Shown here: positions 17,944-27,166 of the stretch, in pieces
Layout: each line of letters starts with the position of its first letter
Numbering within the stretch: position 1 is the stretch's first letter
From: Uliginosibacterium aquaticum
GTDB taxonomy: Bacteria > Pseudomonadota > Gammaproteobacteria > Burkholderiales > Rhodocyclaceae
Direction: 5' to 3'
NCBI RefSeq assembly: GCF_012972705.2
Contig: NZ_JABCSC020000001.1
Location: forward strand, 310,001-374,000
DNA: 64,000 bases
Program-made: the position numbers and the translations under genes
Notes under the pieces: model-generated
The model's database searches: none
What the model was told of the DNA's origin: nothing
What the model saw: the letters and a program-made list of their open reading frames with translations, nothing else

Positions 17944-20157
17944 TCAGGTGCGGAAGCGGCGGATGTCTTCGCCGAGGCGGGCGGACAGGCCAACCAGCTC
18001 GCGCGCGGTGTGGTTGGTGCGGGAGACCTGCGCATGGTTGGCTTCAGCCATCTGAGCCACGGCCTCCACGCTCTGGGCGATTTCGGTGCTGGCCGCCGCC
18101 TGCTCGCGCAGGGCACCGGAGATCTCGCTGACCGAGGCCAGCACGCGGGCCGATTCGTCGCGGATCTGCTGCATGGCGGCGCCGGCCTGGTTGGAGAGGT
18201 CCACCCCGCCCTGCACGCGGCGCACGCCGTCCTGCATGGCCGCCACGGCGCGGGTGGTGCCGGCCTGGATGGCGACCACCATGCCGCCGATCTCGGCGGT
18301 GGCGCGGGTGGTGCGCTCGGCGAGCTTGCGCACCTCGTCGGCTACCACGGCGAAGCCGCGGCCATCTTCACCGGCCCGCGCGGCCTCGATGGAGGCATTC
18401 AGGGCCAGCAGATTGGTCTGGTCGGCAATTTCCTTGATGGATTTGACGATGCCGCTGATCTGGGCGGAATTGCGCCCCAGCTCGCTGATGACTTCGGAGG
18501 AGCCACGCACCGCAGCGGCGATCAGCTCCATCTCGCTGACCGTGCGCGCCACCACTTCGCCACCGCTGGCCGAGAGCTGGCCGGATTGGGCAGCCACTTC
18601 ATCGGCCGCACCGGCGTTGCGCGAAATTTCGTCGATGCCAACGGTCATCTCCTCGACGGCGGCCGCCATGCTGGCGGCCGCTTCACTCTGTTGTTCGGAG
18701 CTCTGGGCGACCTGGGCGGCCGAGCTGGCGAGGCCTTCGGCGGCACTGCCGAGCTCCTGCGAGGTGCGCTGAACCTGCTGGATGATGGCAGCGAAGGCGC
18801 CGGCCATGTGATTGAACTGGGCGGCCACGCCGCGCAGCTCGTCGTGGGCAGAGTAGGCCACGCGGAAGCCCAGATCGCCCTCGCCGATGTGGCGGGCGCC
18901 TTCCGAGAGCTCGCGTACCGACTGCAGGATGCTCACGAACAGCGCGGCACCGCAGTAGAGCAGGCTCAACACCAGCAGGCTGCCGATCAGGCTGGCGATC
19001 CAGAAGCGTTCTTCGAGGCGGCTGGAGCGAGCCTGCAACTGCTTCTGCAGCACCCCGGCAAGCGGCGCGGTGTGTTCGAACTGCGCCAGGGCGGCGCTGC
19101 GGGCGCTGCCGAGGAATTCTTCACTGCTGAGCGCGAAGGCGCCTTTGCGGATCTCGCGATCGGTGACCTCGAGGATTTCCGCCCAATGCGTGCGCAGCTC
19201 ACCGGCTGCGGCTTCAAGCTCGCTGCGGTTGGCGGGATTGGCATTGGCCGTGCGGGCCAGGGTATCAAGCAGGGCATCACGTGCGCGCTCGGCGTCCGTG
19301 GTGATGGCGGCCATCCGGTTCCAGTCGGCGCCCATCTCCTTGCTGCCCAGCAGCAGGGCCGAGGTGTTGCTGAGTGCGGCGAGTTGTTCGGAGGCCTGGG
19401 GCAGTTTGCGGATCAGCAGGTCGGCGATCAGCGCGGCTTCGCGGCGGTCGTCCGCGAGGAGGCCGCTGGCTTCGCCGAGATCACCAATGAAGTCCAGCAG
19501 CAGGCGGCTGAATTTGGGCTGGGCGGTTTTCACGCTCTCGGCCGTGAGCGTTGCCTCGCCGCTACGCAGCTTCTGTGCTTCGCTGCGCAGGGCAGCCCAG
19601 CGTGGGGCGAGGGCGAAGCTGTCGCCTTCCTGCTTGAGTGCATTGTCGACGGCGGCGAGAGCGGATTCCAGCGCCGCCCCCTTGGCCGCCACGCCGGCCG
19701 CGAGGTTCGGATCGCCAGCGGCCGCCCAGGCCTGCAGGCTGTACAGACGGTTAGCCTGAAGGGCCTCTGCGAGAGGGGGGTAGAGCGCCAGGGCACGCGC
19801 TTCGCTGCGCGCCGCGTTGATTTCGCTGCGCATCGAGACATTCAGGCCGACCACGTAAAGGCCGGTGGTGGCCAGCGCCAGCGCCCCGAGCAGACCGAAC
19901 TTCCAGATGTAGCGACGGGCGTTGAGCAGGCGGATACCGGGGCCGAAGAAGGCGCGCAGGCCCCCTTCGCGGTAGGTGGCGAGGGCTTGCTGGCGCACGG
20001 CCTGGAGTTGGCCGAGCACCTGGCCCGGTTGCAGGCGCATGTGCAGACCGCTGGCCCGGGTGGCGAGGCCGGCCGGCAAGCGTGCAGCAAGGAAGCTCAG
20101 CAGAGGCTGGAAGAGCCGCTGGAGGAGGCTGAAGAGGAGTTTCAGGAGTCTCTGCAT
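17944..20157 (-). CDS. Methyl-accepting chemotaxis protein with long N-terminal extension
   Basis: A 737-residue chemoreceptor, paralogous to the next gene. It has about 83 residues before TM1 (84-106, [20 protein letters not shown]), mostly basic and amphipathic, for example [20 protein letters not shown]. The periplasmic sensor is about 270 residues, followed by TM2 ([20 protein letters not shown]), HAMP and the signalling hairpin with [20 protein letters not shown]. It lies 21 bases after the GGDEF-EAL gene, so c-di-GMP and chemotaxis signalling are cotranscribed. Confidence 0.94.
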   Translation of the reverse strand: MQRLLKLLFSLLQRLFQPLLSFLAARLPAGLATRASGLHMRLQPGQVLGQLQAVRQQALATYREGGLRAFFGPGIRLLNARRYIWKFGLLGALALATTGLYVVGLNVSMRSEINAARSEARALALYPPLAEALQANRLYSLQAWAAAGDPNLAAGVAAKGAALESALAAVDNALKQEGDSFALAPRWAALRSEAQKLRSGEATLTAESVKTAQPKFSRLLLDFIGDLGEASGLLADDRREAALIADLLIRKLPQASEQLAALSNTSALLLGSKEMGADWNRMAAITTDAERARDALLDTLARTANANPANRSELEAAAGELRTHWAEILEVTDREIRKGAFALSSEEFLGSARSAALAQFEHTAPLAGVLQKQLQARSSRLEERFWIASLIGSLLVLSLLYCGAALFVSILQSVRELSEGARHIGEGDLGFRVAYSAHDELRGVAAQFNHMAGAFAAIIQQVQRTSQELGSAAEGLASSAAQVAQSSEQQSEAAASMAAAVEEMTVGIDEISRNAGAADEVAAQSGQLSASGGEVVARTVSEMELIAAAVRGSSEVISELGRNSAQISGIVKSIKEIADQTNLLALNASIEAARAGEDGRGFAVVADEVRKLAERTTRATAEIGGMVVAIQAGTTRAVAAMQDGVRRVQGGVDLSNQAGAAMQQIRDESARVLASVSEISGALREQAAASTEIAQSVEAVAQMAEANHAQVSRTNHTARELVGLSARLGEDIRRFRT

Positions 20158-20178
20158 GGAATCTCTCTCGCGGCGGGG

Positions 20179-22941
20179 TCAACCCGTCTGGATGGGAAGC
20201 GGGGCCTGCATCACCCGCAGGGCGGCGGCATGGGCCATGGGCTTGCTGAGCACATAGCCCTGGGCTTCGTCGCAGCCGTACTCGCGCAGGCGACTGAGGG
20301 TCGCGGGGTCTTCCACGCCTTCGGCCACGACCTGCAGGCCGAGGCTGTGGGCGAGGCCGATGGTGGAACGCACGATGATGGCGTCCTGATCGTCGTGGAG
20401 CATGTCGCGCACGAAGGAGCGGTCGATCTTCAGGGCGTGCAGCGGCATGCGCTTGAGGTAGGCCAGCGAAGAGTAGCCGGTGCCGAAGTCGTCGATCGAC
20501 AGGCGCATGCCGAGCTCCGCGAGGCGCTCGATGGTCTGCATGGCGCGGTCGGGGTCGGTCATCAGCGCCGTCTCGGTGATTTCGAGTTCCAGCGAGCCCG
20601 GCTGGAGGCCGTATTCCCGCAGCAGCTCGGCGAGGGCTTCGGGCAGGGTGATGTCCAGCAGATTGCGGGTGGACAGGTTGATCGAGGTGGAGATGCACAG
20701 GCCCGTCTGCTGCCACAGGGCCAGCTGGCGCACGGCGGTGCGTGCCACCCACAGGGTCAGCGGGCGGATCAGTTCGCTGGTTTCGGCAAATTGCACGAAT
20801 TCGCCGGGCGGGATGAAACCCAGCTTCGGATGCTGCCAGCGTACCAGCGCCTCGCAGCTGCACCAGCGCCCTTCCTGCAGGCTGTAGCGCGGCTGATAGT
20901 GGAGTACCAGTTGCTCGCTGCGGATGGCCGAGCCGAGCTCGGTGATCATGGCCAGGCGACGCGGGTTGTGGGCGTCGTGGCTGTTGTCGTAGAGGCTCAC
21001 CGAGCTGGCATTGCCCTTGGCGGCATACATGGCCACGTCGGCGCAACGCAGCAGGGCATGGCTGGTGCCGCCATGCTGCGGATAGACCGCCACACCGATA
21101 CTGGCGCCGAGTTCGATGAAGATGCCTTCGACCTCGATCGGGGTGCGCAGCGCCGCAACGATGCTGCGGGCGATGTTCTGGGCCTGGTCGGCATCTGTCA
21201 CCGAGCGCAGCAGGATCGCGAACTCATCGCCGCCGAGGCGTGCCAGCATTGCGTCCTCGCGTTCGATGGCGGCCTGCAGGCGGGTGGCGACGAGTTTCAG
21301 GAGCTGGTCACCGGTTCGGTGGCCCAGGGTGTCGTTCACTTCCTTGAAGCGGTCCAGATCGAGCAGCATCAGGGCCAGCTGGCGTGGGCTGCCGGCGATC
21401 CAGCGCAAGGATTCGGTGGCGTCGCGGTGCAGCTGGGTGCGGTTGGGCAGGCCGGTGAGCGAATCGTGGGTGGCCTGGAACTCGAGCGCCTGTACGCTGC
21501 GTGCGTTGGCCAGGGCCAGCGACACGGTCTGGCTGACGGCGCGCAGGATCTCCAGTTCGGCATCCGAAAACTCGTTGCCGCAGTCGTAGAACTGCAGGCC
21601 GATCACACCCAGCTGCTTGTCCTGATAGACCAGCGGCAGCACGGTGAAGGAGTGGATGCCGTCGATCAGTGAGCGCTCGCGGATGGCCGGATCGATACGC
21701 TCGTCGTCCTCGACGTTGGTGCAGTGCAGGATCTGGCCCAGGGCCAGGGCCTGACCGGAGAGGCTGCGCTCGATCGGCATGCGCCGGCGGGCGGCGATTT
21801 GCGCTGGGGTGTAGCCGGTTGAGGCGATGACTTCGAAGTGCTCGCCATCTTCGTCAGCCAGATGGAACAGGGACAGCGGTGCGCGCTGCAAGAGCTGCAG
21901 CACGCGCAGGGTTTCGTCGGCGATGGCTTCGGAGTCCGAGCTGCGGTGCAGCTGGCTGGCGAGGTTCAGCACGACCTGGAGGGCCAGGTTGCGCTGCTTG
22001 AGCAGCTCGGCCGAAGTCTGGCGGATCTGCTCGGCGAGGCGGCGCTCGGTTACGTCACGCACGATGGCGGTGACCTGGCAGCGCCCGGCCAGCCAGATCG
22101 CGGACAGGCTGACCTCGGTTTCGATGCGGCTGCCGTCGGCGCGGCGATGGGTCCATTCGTACTGCTGCGGGCCGACATCGATGGCTGCCTGCAGCAGGCC
22201 CTCGGCCTTGTCGTCAGAGCGCCGGCCATCGCCCTGGATGTCCGGCGAGAAGTCTGTCACCGGTTTGCCGATCAGCTCGGCACGCGGGCGCCCGAGCATC
22301 AGCTGGGCCTGGGGATTGCAGTCGGCGATGAGGCCATCGACGATGGTCAGGATGGCGTCGCCGGCGGCGTCGAAAATGCTGCGATAGCTGCGTTCGCGAT
22401 CCTTGAGGGTATGGAAGACCTGCAATTGGGAGAGCAGATCGGCCACCGAGATGGCCAGGAGCTGTTCGTCCCGGCTCCACAGGCGCGGGCTGCCCAGATG
22501 CTCCAGGCACAACACCCCGGCCAGCTGACCGGCTTCGTGGAGGGTGGCTTCGAGGCAGGCGCCGATGCCAAGCGGGCGCAGATGGCCCGGATAGCGTTCC
22601 TGCACACGCTGGTCGTTGGCGGCATCGGGCACGTCGAGCAGGCGTTCTTCATCGAGCACGCCGAAGTAATGCGGAAATTGCGCTGCCGGCAGGCTGGCGC
22701 CGGACTCGAAGCCCTGGCGGTCGGTACGGAACAGCAGCTGGCAGACCAGCTCCTGGCGGTCCGGCGACATCCGCCAGACGCTCGCGCGCCCCACCTCCAG
22801 CACCTCGGCGAGGGTGGTCGTGACATTGCGCAGGGCGCTGTAGAGATCGCCGCTCCACAAATGCTCGTCCTTGGCCAGCCGGATGAAGGCGGCCTGCAGG
22901 CGATTGCTCAGCTTGTCGAAGGAATCGGTGGCGGGATGCAT
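20179..22941 (-). CDS. GAF-PAS-GAF-GGDEF-EAL c-di-GMP signalling protein
   Basis: 920 residues with no membrane segment. Domains in order: an N-terminal GAF-like region (about 40-195), PAS (SIFDAAGDAILTIVDG onward), a second GAF (LASQLHRSSDSEAIADETLR onward), GGDEF and EAL. The cyclase motif LARLGGDEFAIL is intact, but the RxxD inhibitory site reads REDA. The EAL domain keeps CEALVRW, SINLS, EITETAL, SIDDFGTGYSSL, LKIDRSFV and AEGVED, so phosphodiesterase activity is expected. The ATG at 22941 is preferred over an upstream TTG at 23019. Confidence 0.92.
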   Translation of the reverse strand: MHPATDSFDKLSNRLQAAFIRLAKDEHLWSGDLYSALRNVTTTLAEVLEVGRASVWRMSPDRQELVCQLLFRTDRQGFESGASLPAAQFPHYFGVLDEERLLDVPDAANDQRVQERYPGHLRPLGIGACLEATLHEAGQLAGVLCLEHLGSPRLWSRDEQLLAISVADLLSQLQVFHTLKDRERSYRSIFDAAGDAILTIVDGLIADCNPQAQLMLGRPRAELIGKPVTDFSPDIQGDGRRSDDKAEGLLQAAIDVGPQQYEWTHRRADGSRIETEVSLSAIWLAGRCQVTAIVRDVTERRLAEQIRQTSAELLKQRNLALQVVLNLASQLHRSSDSEAIADETLRVLQLLQRAPLSLFHLADEDGEHFEVIASTGYTPAQIAARRRMPIERSLSGQALALGQILHCTNVEDDERIDPAIRERSLIDGIHSFTVLPLVYQDKQLGVIGLQFYDCGNEFSDAELEILRAVSQTVSLALANARSVQALEFQATHDSLTGLPNRTQLHRDATESLRWIAGSPRQLALMLLDLDRFKEVNDTLGHRTGDQLLKLVATRLQAAIEREDAMLARLGGDEFAILLRSVTDADQAQNIARSIVAALRTPIEVEGIFIELGASIGVAVYPQHGGTSHALLRCADVAMYAAKGNASSVSLYDNSHDAHNPRRLAMITELGSAIRSEQLVLHYQPRYSLQEGRWCSCEALVRWQHPKLGFIPPGEFVQFAETSELIRPLTLWVARTAVRQLALWQQTGLCISTSINLSTRNLLDITLPEALAELLREYGLQPGSLELEITETALMTDPDRAMQTIERLAELGMRLSIDDFGTGYSSLAYLKRMPLHALKIDRSFVRDMLHDDQDAIIVRSTIGLAHSLGLQVVAEGVEDPATLSRLREYGCDEAQGYVLSKPMAHAAALRVMQAPLPIQTG

Positions 22942-23015
22942 GCTGCCGCTTGGCTCTGTCTGTATTCGTTTGTCGGGGCGAAACGGGCCTACAGGCAGGA
23001 GTAACGGCAGAGACG

Positions 23016-23042
23016 GCAAAAACTGGAGGGGCTCAGCCCTCC
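23016..23042 (-). terminator. Terminator overlapping a stop codon
   Basis: On the minus strand GGAGGGC-TGA-GCCCCTCC is followed by AGTTTTTG. The TGA in the loop is the stop codon of the radical SAM gene, so the terminator stem uses its last sense codons. Confidence 0.65.
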
Positions 23043-24970
23043 TGGAGGGCGCGGGTGATGAAGTGCCTGGCGACCTGCGGGCGCGGCACGCGACACTCCT
23101 CGAACCAGTTGCGCACGTCCTGATCCAGCCCGATGCCGTGCATGAAGTTGTAGATGGCTTTCGACAAGGCCCGGCCCAGAAGGGCGTGATCGACGCCGCT
23201 GGGGTCGATGAAGGCGATGTCGTTGTTGGCGAATGTGCCCTTGGGGCGGGGGATCAGGCGGATGCCGTAGTCCTCCGGGTGCTGGCCGACCGGCGAGTGC
23301 ACGGTGCAGGAGAAGCGGTGGAAGAAGCCGGACTGGATGCAGCCGGCGGCAAACAGTTGGCGCACGTACTCGAGGGCATCGACCGTGTCCTGTACCGTCT
23401 GGGTGGGGAAACCGTACATCAGGTAGGCGTGCACCAGGATGCCGGCCTCGGAAAAGGCATGCGTGACGCGCGCCACCTGCTCGACCGAGACGCCCTTCTT
23501 CATGAGCTTCAGGAGCCGGTCCGAGGCGACTTCCAGCCCGCCCGAGATGGCGATGCAGCCGCTTTGCGCAAGCAGCTCGCAGAGTTCGGGGGTGAAGCTC
23601 TTCTCGAAGCGGATATTGCCCCACCAGGTGATGGCGAGATTCCGCCGCAACAGCTCTTCGGCCATGGCGCGCAGGGCTTTGGGCGGCGCGGCCTCGTCCA
23701 CGAAGTGGAAGCCGCTCTGACCGGTTTCGGCGATGATGGCTTCGATGCGGTCCACCAGGGTGCTGGCATTGGCGGCCTCGTAGCGCGAGATGTAATCCAG
23801 ACTCACGTCGCAGAAGCTGCATTTCTTCCAGTAGCAGCCGTGGGCCACGGTCAGCTTGTTCCAGCGCCCGTCTGACCACAGCCGATGCATCGGGTTGAGC
23901 ATGTCCAGCACCGACAGGTACTGGTCGATCGGCAGGCCGTCCCAGGTGGGCGTGCCGACTTCGTTGAAGGGCACGTCCAGCTCGGGGAAGTTCACATAGC
24001 GGACCCGACCCTCCGTGCGCAGGAAGGTGCGCACCAGGCGCTCCTGCGAGCGCTGGCCGGCAAGATGATCGAAGAGCGCGAGGGTCGGGCGCTCGCCGTC
24101 ATCGAGGGTGATGAAGTCGAAGTAATCGAAGACACGCGCTTCGCTGAGTTCGCGCAGTTCGGTATTCACATAGCCGCCGCCGAGCACCACGGTGATGGCC
24201 GGGTCATGGGCCTTGATCGTCTGGGCGATGCGGAAAGCCCCGTACACCGAGCCCGGGAAGGGCGTGGAGATCAGCACCACCTGTGGCGCATGGCGGGCCA
24301 GTGCCTGCAGGGTCAGGCTTTGCAGGGTTTTGTCGATCAAGTTCAGCGGTGCGGCCAGCGCGGCAGCCAGCGGATCGAAGCTGGCGGCGGACTGGGCGAT
24401 CGATTCGGCGTAGCGCACGAATTCGAAACGTTCATCGACGGCCTCGCGCAGTACATCGGCCAGATCGTTCAGGTACAGGGTTGCAAGGTGGCGGGCGCGG
24501 TCCTGCAGGCCCAGCGAGCCGAAGGCCCAGCCGAGCGGATCTTCGTCTTCCTCAACGAGGTATTCGTTGAGCGCGTTGAAACGAGCCCCCTCGGGCAGCA
24601 GCATGCGGCCGCAGATGCGGAAGGCCAGGGTCGAGTCGCGTCCCTGCAGGAAGGCGATCACCGGATCGATGGTGGCTGCGTAAGCGGCGAAATGCTCGAG
24701 GAAAAAGGCGGTCGCCGCGCTGCGCTGCTTCACTGGCAGGCGCTGCGCCACGCTGCGGATCTCTTCCAGTCCCGTGCGCGAGAACAGGCGAAGCACCAGG
24801 GCGATGGCCAGATCCTCCTGCGCCGCCGTGATTCCCTGCTGGCGCAGGAAGCCGGTGAGGTAGGCGGTGGAGGGGTAGGGCGTATTGAGCTGGGTCATCG
24901 GCGGGATGACGGACAGCACGCGGAGCGGAGAGACAGACATCGGCAGGGCGGCAGGGGGCGGAGACGCCAT
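23033..24970 (-). CDS. B12-binding-type radical SAM protein
   Basis: About 645 residues. A central Rossmann-like cobalamin-binding-type domain (VVLISTPFPGSVYGAFRIAQ, ITVVLGGGYVNTEL) precedes the radical SAM core. The cluster motif is CX3? to be exact C-Y-W-K-K-C-S-F-C, that is C-x4-C-x2-C, in HGCYWKKCSFCDV; the usual motif is C-x3-C-x2-C. No DxHxxG cobalamin motif is obvious. ISGGLEVASDRLL and AYLMYGFPTQT match the barrel. The start at 24970 has GGAG 9 bases upstream; 24940 (MSVSPLRVLSVIPP) is the alternative. The substrate is unknown. Confidence 0.82.
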   Translation of the reverse strand: MASPPPAALPMSVSPLRVLSVIPPMTQLNTPYPSTAYLTGFLRQQGITAAQEDLAIALVLRLFSRTGLEEIRSVAQRLPVKQRSAATAFFLEHFAAYAATIDPVIAFLQGRDSTLAFRICGRMLLPEGARFNALNEYLVEEDEDPLGWAFGSLGLQDRARHLATLYLNDLADVLREAVDERFEFVRYAESIAQSAASFDPLAAALAAPLNLIDKTLQSLTLQALARHAPQVVLISTPFPGSVYGAFRIAQTIKAHDPAITVVLGGGYVNTELRELSEARVFDYFDFITLDDGERPTLALFDHLAGQRSQERLVRTFLRTEGRVRYVNFPELDVPFNEVGTPTWDGLPIDQYLSVLDMLNPMHRLWSDGRWNKLTVAHGCYWKKCSFCDVSLDYISRYEAANASTLVDRIEAIIAETGQSGFHFVDEAAPPKALRAMAEELLRRNLAITWWGNIRFEKSFTPELCELLAQSGCIAISGGLEVASDRLLKLMKKGVSVEQVARVTHAFSEAGILVHAYLMYGFPTQTVQDTVDALEYVRQLFAAGCIQSGFFHRFSCTVHSPVGQHPEDYGIRLIPRPKGTFANNDIAFIDPSGVDHALLGRALSKAIYNFMHGIGLDQDVRNWFEECRVPRPQVARHFITRALQEG

Positions 24971-25008
24971 TCTACGTTGCTCCCGGCCGCCTTCCCCGGC
25001 GGGTGTTG

Positions 25009-25611
25009 TCAGCCGGCCTGACGTCTGGCAATGGTCGGGGTGATGCGCAAGGCCAGTTCGCTCTCGATTTCGTGGGCGGTGCCGCAATGCGAGCAGACGA
25101 AACGTGAGTGCAGGCGGCCATGCCCGCCCTGATCGGCGGGGGCGCGCTGGGTCTGGCGGGCGGCTTCGGCAGCGGATTGCCTGAGAACCGCTTCAGCGTC
25201 CGCAAGGCGCTGCTGAGCAACTTCCAGGCGCTCGAAGCCGGAGCGGTGCATCCAGTCTTCAGGAAAACTGGGTTTGGCGGCAGGCTTCGGCGGTGCAGCG
25301 GCTGGGCGGGGCGGCGGCAGATTGGGCGGCTGCAGCACGGGAGCGAGCGGGCTTGCGAACGCCGGCTGGTTCTGCAGGCCATCCATGGCTTCGACGCTGA
25401 CGAGCATGCCCAGAGTTTCAAGGGTTTGCTGGTAGAGCAGGGCGGCGGCGGCGTCGAGCCCCTGTTTGAGGGTCACGCGCTGGCCGGAGAAAATCTGGAT
25501 GGTCTGGCTGGCGCTCGCACCGAGGCGCAGCTTGGCCTGGGTCATCACATCCGTCCGGTTCAGGCCTGCTCGCAAGCGCCCCTCGAACACGATGCGAAAC
25601 TGTTTGTTCAT
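25009..25611 (-). CDS. Two-domain protein: 'FRIVFxG' domain plus CxxC motif (paralogue 1)
   Basis: 200 residues. The N-terminal 70 residues (MNKQFRIVFEGRLRAGLNRT onward, with IQIFSGQRVTLKQGLD) match the N-terminus of the next gene. A Pro/Ala-rich linker follows, then the segment WMHRSGFERLEVAQQRLADA, and a C-terminal zinc-ribbon-like half motif FVCSHCGTAHEIESE. Only one CxxC is seen, so metal binding would need a partner or dimer. GGAGAGGCGC precedes the ATG. I know this N-terminal domain from other proteobacterial proteins but no function for it. Confidence 0.75.
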   Translation of the reverse strand: MNKQFRIVFEGRLRAGLNRTDVMTQAKLRLGASASQTIQIFSGQRVTLKQGLDAAAALLYQQTLETLGMLVSVEAMDGLQNQPAFASPLAPVLQPPNLPPPRPAAAPPKPAAKPSFPEDWMHRSGFERLEVAQQRLADAEAVLRQSAAEAARQTQRAPADQGGHGRLHSRFVCSHCGTAHEIESELALRITPTIARRQAG

Positions 25612-25727
25612 GCGCCTCTCCGTTGTTTTTGTGGGTGCTGCGATGGGGCTTACAAGACTAGCGGAGAGGGGCCTTGTTCGGGGAGGAAACAAAACCTGGC
25701 GGGCCTTAAAACGGCCAAGGGTGTGAA

Positions 25728-26462
25728 TTAAGTCGCGCCCTGAGCGGCGCCCGGGGCTTTGGCTGCCGGCTCGCCGAGCAGCACCTGCCCCTGCAGGGTG
25801 TGGGCGTGGCCACAGTGCGGGCATTGCACGCTGCCACTGAGTGTCAGCCCGGCCGTTGCAGATTTGGCGGCGGAGGCTTGCTGCACCGTGACCGTCATGG
25901 GCGATGCGGCGGGGTCCGGGCGCGGCATGGCGGCGGGAGCCAGTGCCGGCGAGGAAATCACCACCGGGGTTTCCTCGCCACTGTTGCCATTGAGCAGGGC
26001 TTCGGCGCGGGCGAGGTTCAGGTGGGTGCGGGCGAAATCGGCAAACCCTGTCTCGCTCAGCCAGCCTTCGGTGCGGGTCGCACGCTCGGCAAAGGGCTCA
26101 CTCTTCGCCGGCTGAGGCTTGGCGGGCTGGGTTGCGGCAGGTGTCGGCGCGGTAGGTTCTTCGGGTTTGACGACCGGCACCGGAGGCTGGGCCGGGGTGA
26201 GCGACGGAATTTCCTGCGGAACCCGCGAGGCGGCGGGCGCTTCCAGAGTGACATCAAGTCCCAGTTCCTGCAGTTTGTGCAGGTAGCCCAGCGCAGAAGG
26301 CTCGTCGAGATCCTTCTTGAGTACCAGCGGGCGCCCTGAAAACATCCGTACGAGTTGCTCCGGCGTAGCCTTGAGGCGCTCGCGAGCGTGCCGGCGCACC
26401 AGGTCGAGCGAGAATCCGGGCAGGATGCCGCCGCTGAACACGATGCGAAAGACGCCAGACAT
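25728..26462 (-). CDS. Two-domain protein: 'FRIVFxG' domain plus CxxC motif (paralogue 2)
   Basis: 244 residues with the same plan as its downstream neighbour: MSGVFRIVFSGGILPGFSLD onward, VRMFSGRPLVLKKDLDEPSA, then a Pro/Thr/Ala-rich linker, the segment WLSETGFADFARTHLNLARA, and the C-terminal VQCPHCGHAHTLQGQ. Linkers differ freely while both ends are conserved, so these look like two functional modules. GGAG lies 8 bases before the ATG. A 116-base gap separates the paralogues. Confidence 0.75.
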   Translation of the reverse strand: MSGVFRIVFSGGILPGFSLDLVRRHARERLKATPEQLVRMFSGRPLVLKKDLDEPSALGYLHKLQELGLDVTLEAPAASRVPQEIPSLTPAQPPVPVVKPEEPTAPTPAATQPAKPQPAKSEPFAERATRTEGWLSETGFADFARTHLNLARAEALLNGNSGEETPVVISSPALAPAAMPRPDPAASPMTVTVQQASAAKSATAGLTLSGSVQCPHCGHAHTLQGQVLLGEPAAKAPGAAQGAT

Positions 26463-26562
26463 AAACTTGACTCCGGGTGTAGGTGTTTGTCCTACTTTAC
26501 CAAGAACTGCGGACTCCGCGTGAAACTAAATGTGTCTTTACAACTCACTGTTTTGGCAGCGC

Positions 26563-27030
26563 TTATTGCTCGGCAGCGGGCAGGCTGATGTGGGGCGAGA
26601 ATTTCGCCCGATGGACCGAAAAGAAGGCGCGCACATTGCGCACATTGGCGTCGGTGGCGAACAGGCGGCTGGCGGCAGCCTGATAGGCCGGCATGTCCGC
26701 CACCTGCAGGATCAGTACGAAATCCGGCCCGGAGCTGACGCGGTAGCACTGCTGCACAGCACTGTCGGCTACAGCCCGTGTCTCGAAGGCGCTCAGACGC
26801 TCGGCGGCCTGCTGGTCCAGCGTGAGCTCCACGATGGCGGTCAGGCCAGCACCCAGCTTCTCCGGTGACAGGATGGCCACCCGACTTTCAATGATGCCGG
26901 CGTCGATCAGACGCTTGACCCGCCGCAGGCAGGTGGCTGGCGAGATATGGACGCGCTCGGCCAGAGCCTGATTGGTCAGCGAGGCATCGAGTTGTAACTG
27001 GGCGAGGAGGCGTAGATCAGTAGCGTCCAT
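26563..27030 (-). CDS. Lrp/AsnC-family transcriptional regulator
   Basis: About 155 residues. The N-terminal winged helix reads MDATDLRLLAQLQLDASLTN, then ISPATCLRRVKRLIDAGII with the recognition helix. The C-terminal RAM/effector domain carries VLILQVADMPAYQ and FSVHRAKFSP. The ATG at 27030 is preferred to a GTG at 27054, because the GTG lies inside a 13-bp inverted repeat that is probably an operator. It is divergent from glmS. Lrp-type proteins usually repress their own gene and often the neighbour, in response to an amino acid; the effector is unknown. Confidence 0.9.
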   Translation of the reverse strand: MDATDLRLLAQLQLDASLTNQALAERVHISPATCLRRVKRLIDAGIIESRVAILSPEKLGAGLTAIVELTLDQQAAERLSAFETRAVADSAVQQCYRVSSGPDFVLILQVADMPAYQAAASRLFATDANVRNVRAFFSVHRAKFSPHISLPAAEQ

Positions 27031-27041
27031 GAGAAGGGCGA

Positions 27042-27079
27042 AATAAAATTTCACGAAAAATTGTTTGTGAAATTTTATT
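27042..27079. promoter_or_regulatory. Perfect inverted repeat, probable Lrp-type operator
   Basis: AATAAAATTTCAC (27042-27054) and GTGAAATTTTATT (27067-27079) are perfect 13-base inverted arms around an AT-rich 12-base spacer. It is the most AT-rich spot in the region and lies between the divergent regulator and glmS genes, 12 bases from the regulator ATG. This fits an autoregulatory site. Confidence 0.65.
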
Positions 27080-27166
27080 CTACTTACTGGCTAATTATGC
27101 AAGCTTGTTTTGTTCTGGCTTGTCTAGCATTCAGTCCATCGCATTCTTCCCGAAGTGGAGCTTTCC

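Noticed and set aside
18010-21672. Open frame of 1220 codons on the plus strand
   Set aside because: It lies exactly opposite two chemoreceptors and a GGDEF-EAL protein with all motifs intact. Its sequence is Gly/Ala/His-rich filler with no domain, as GC-rich antisense frames produce.
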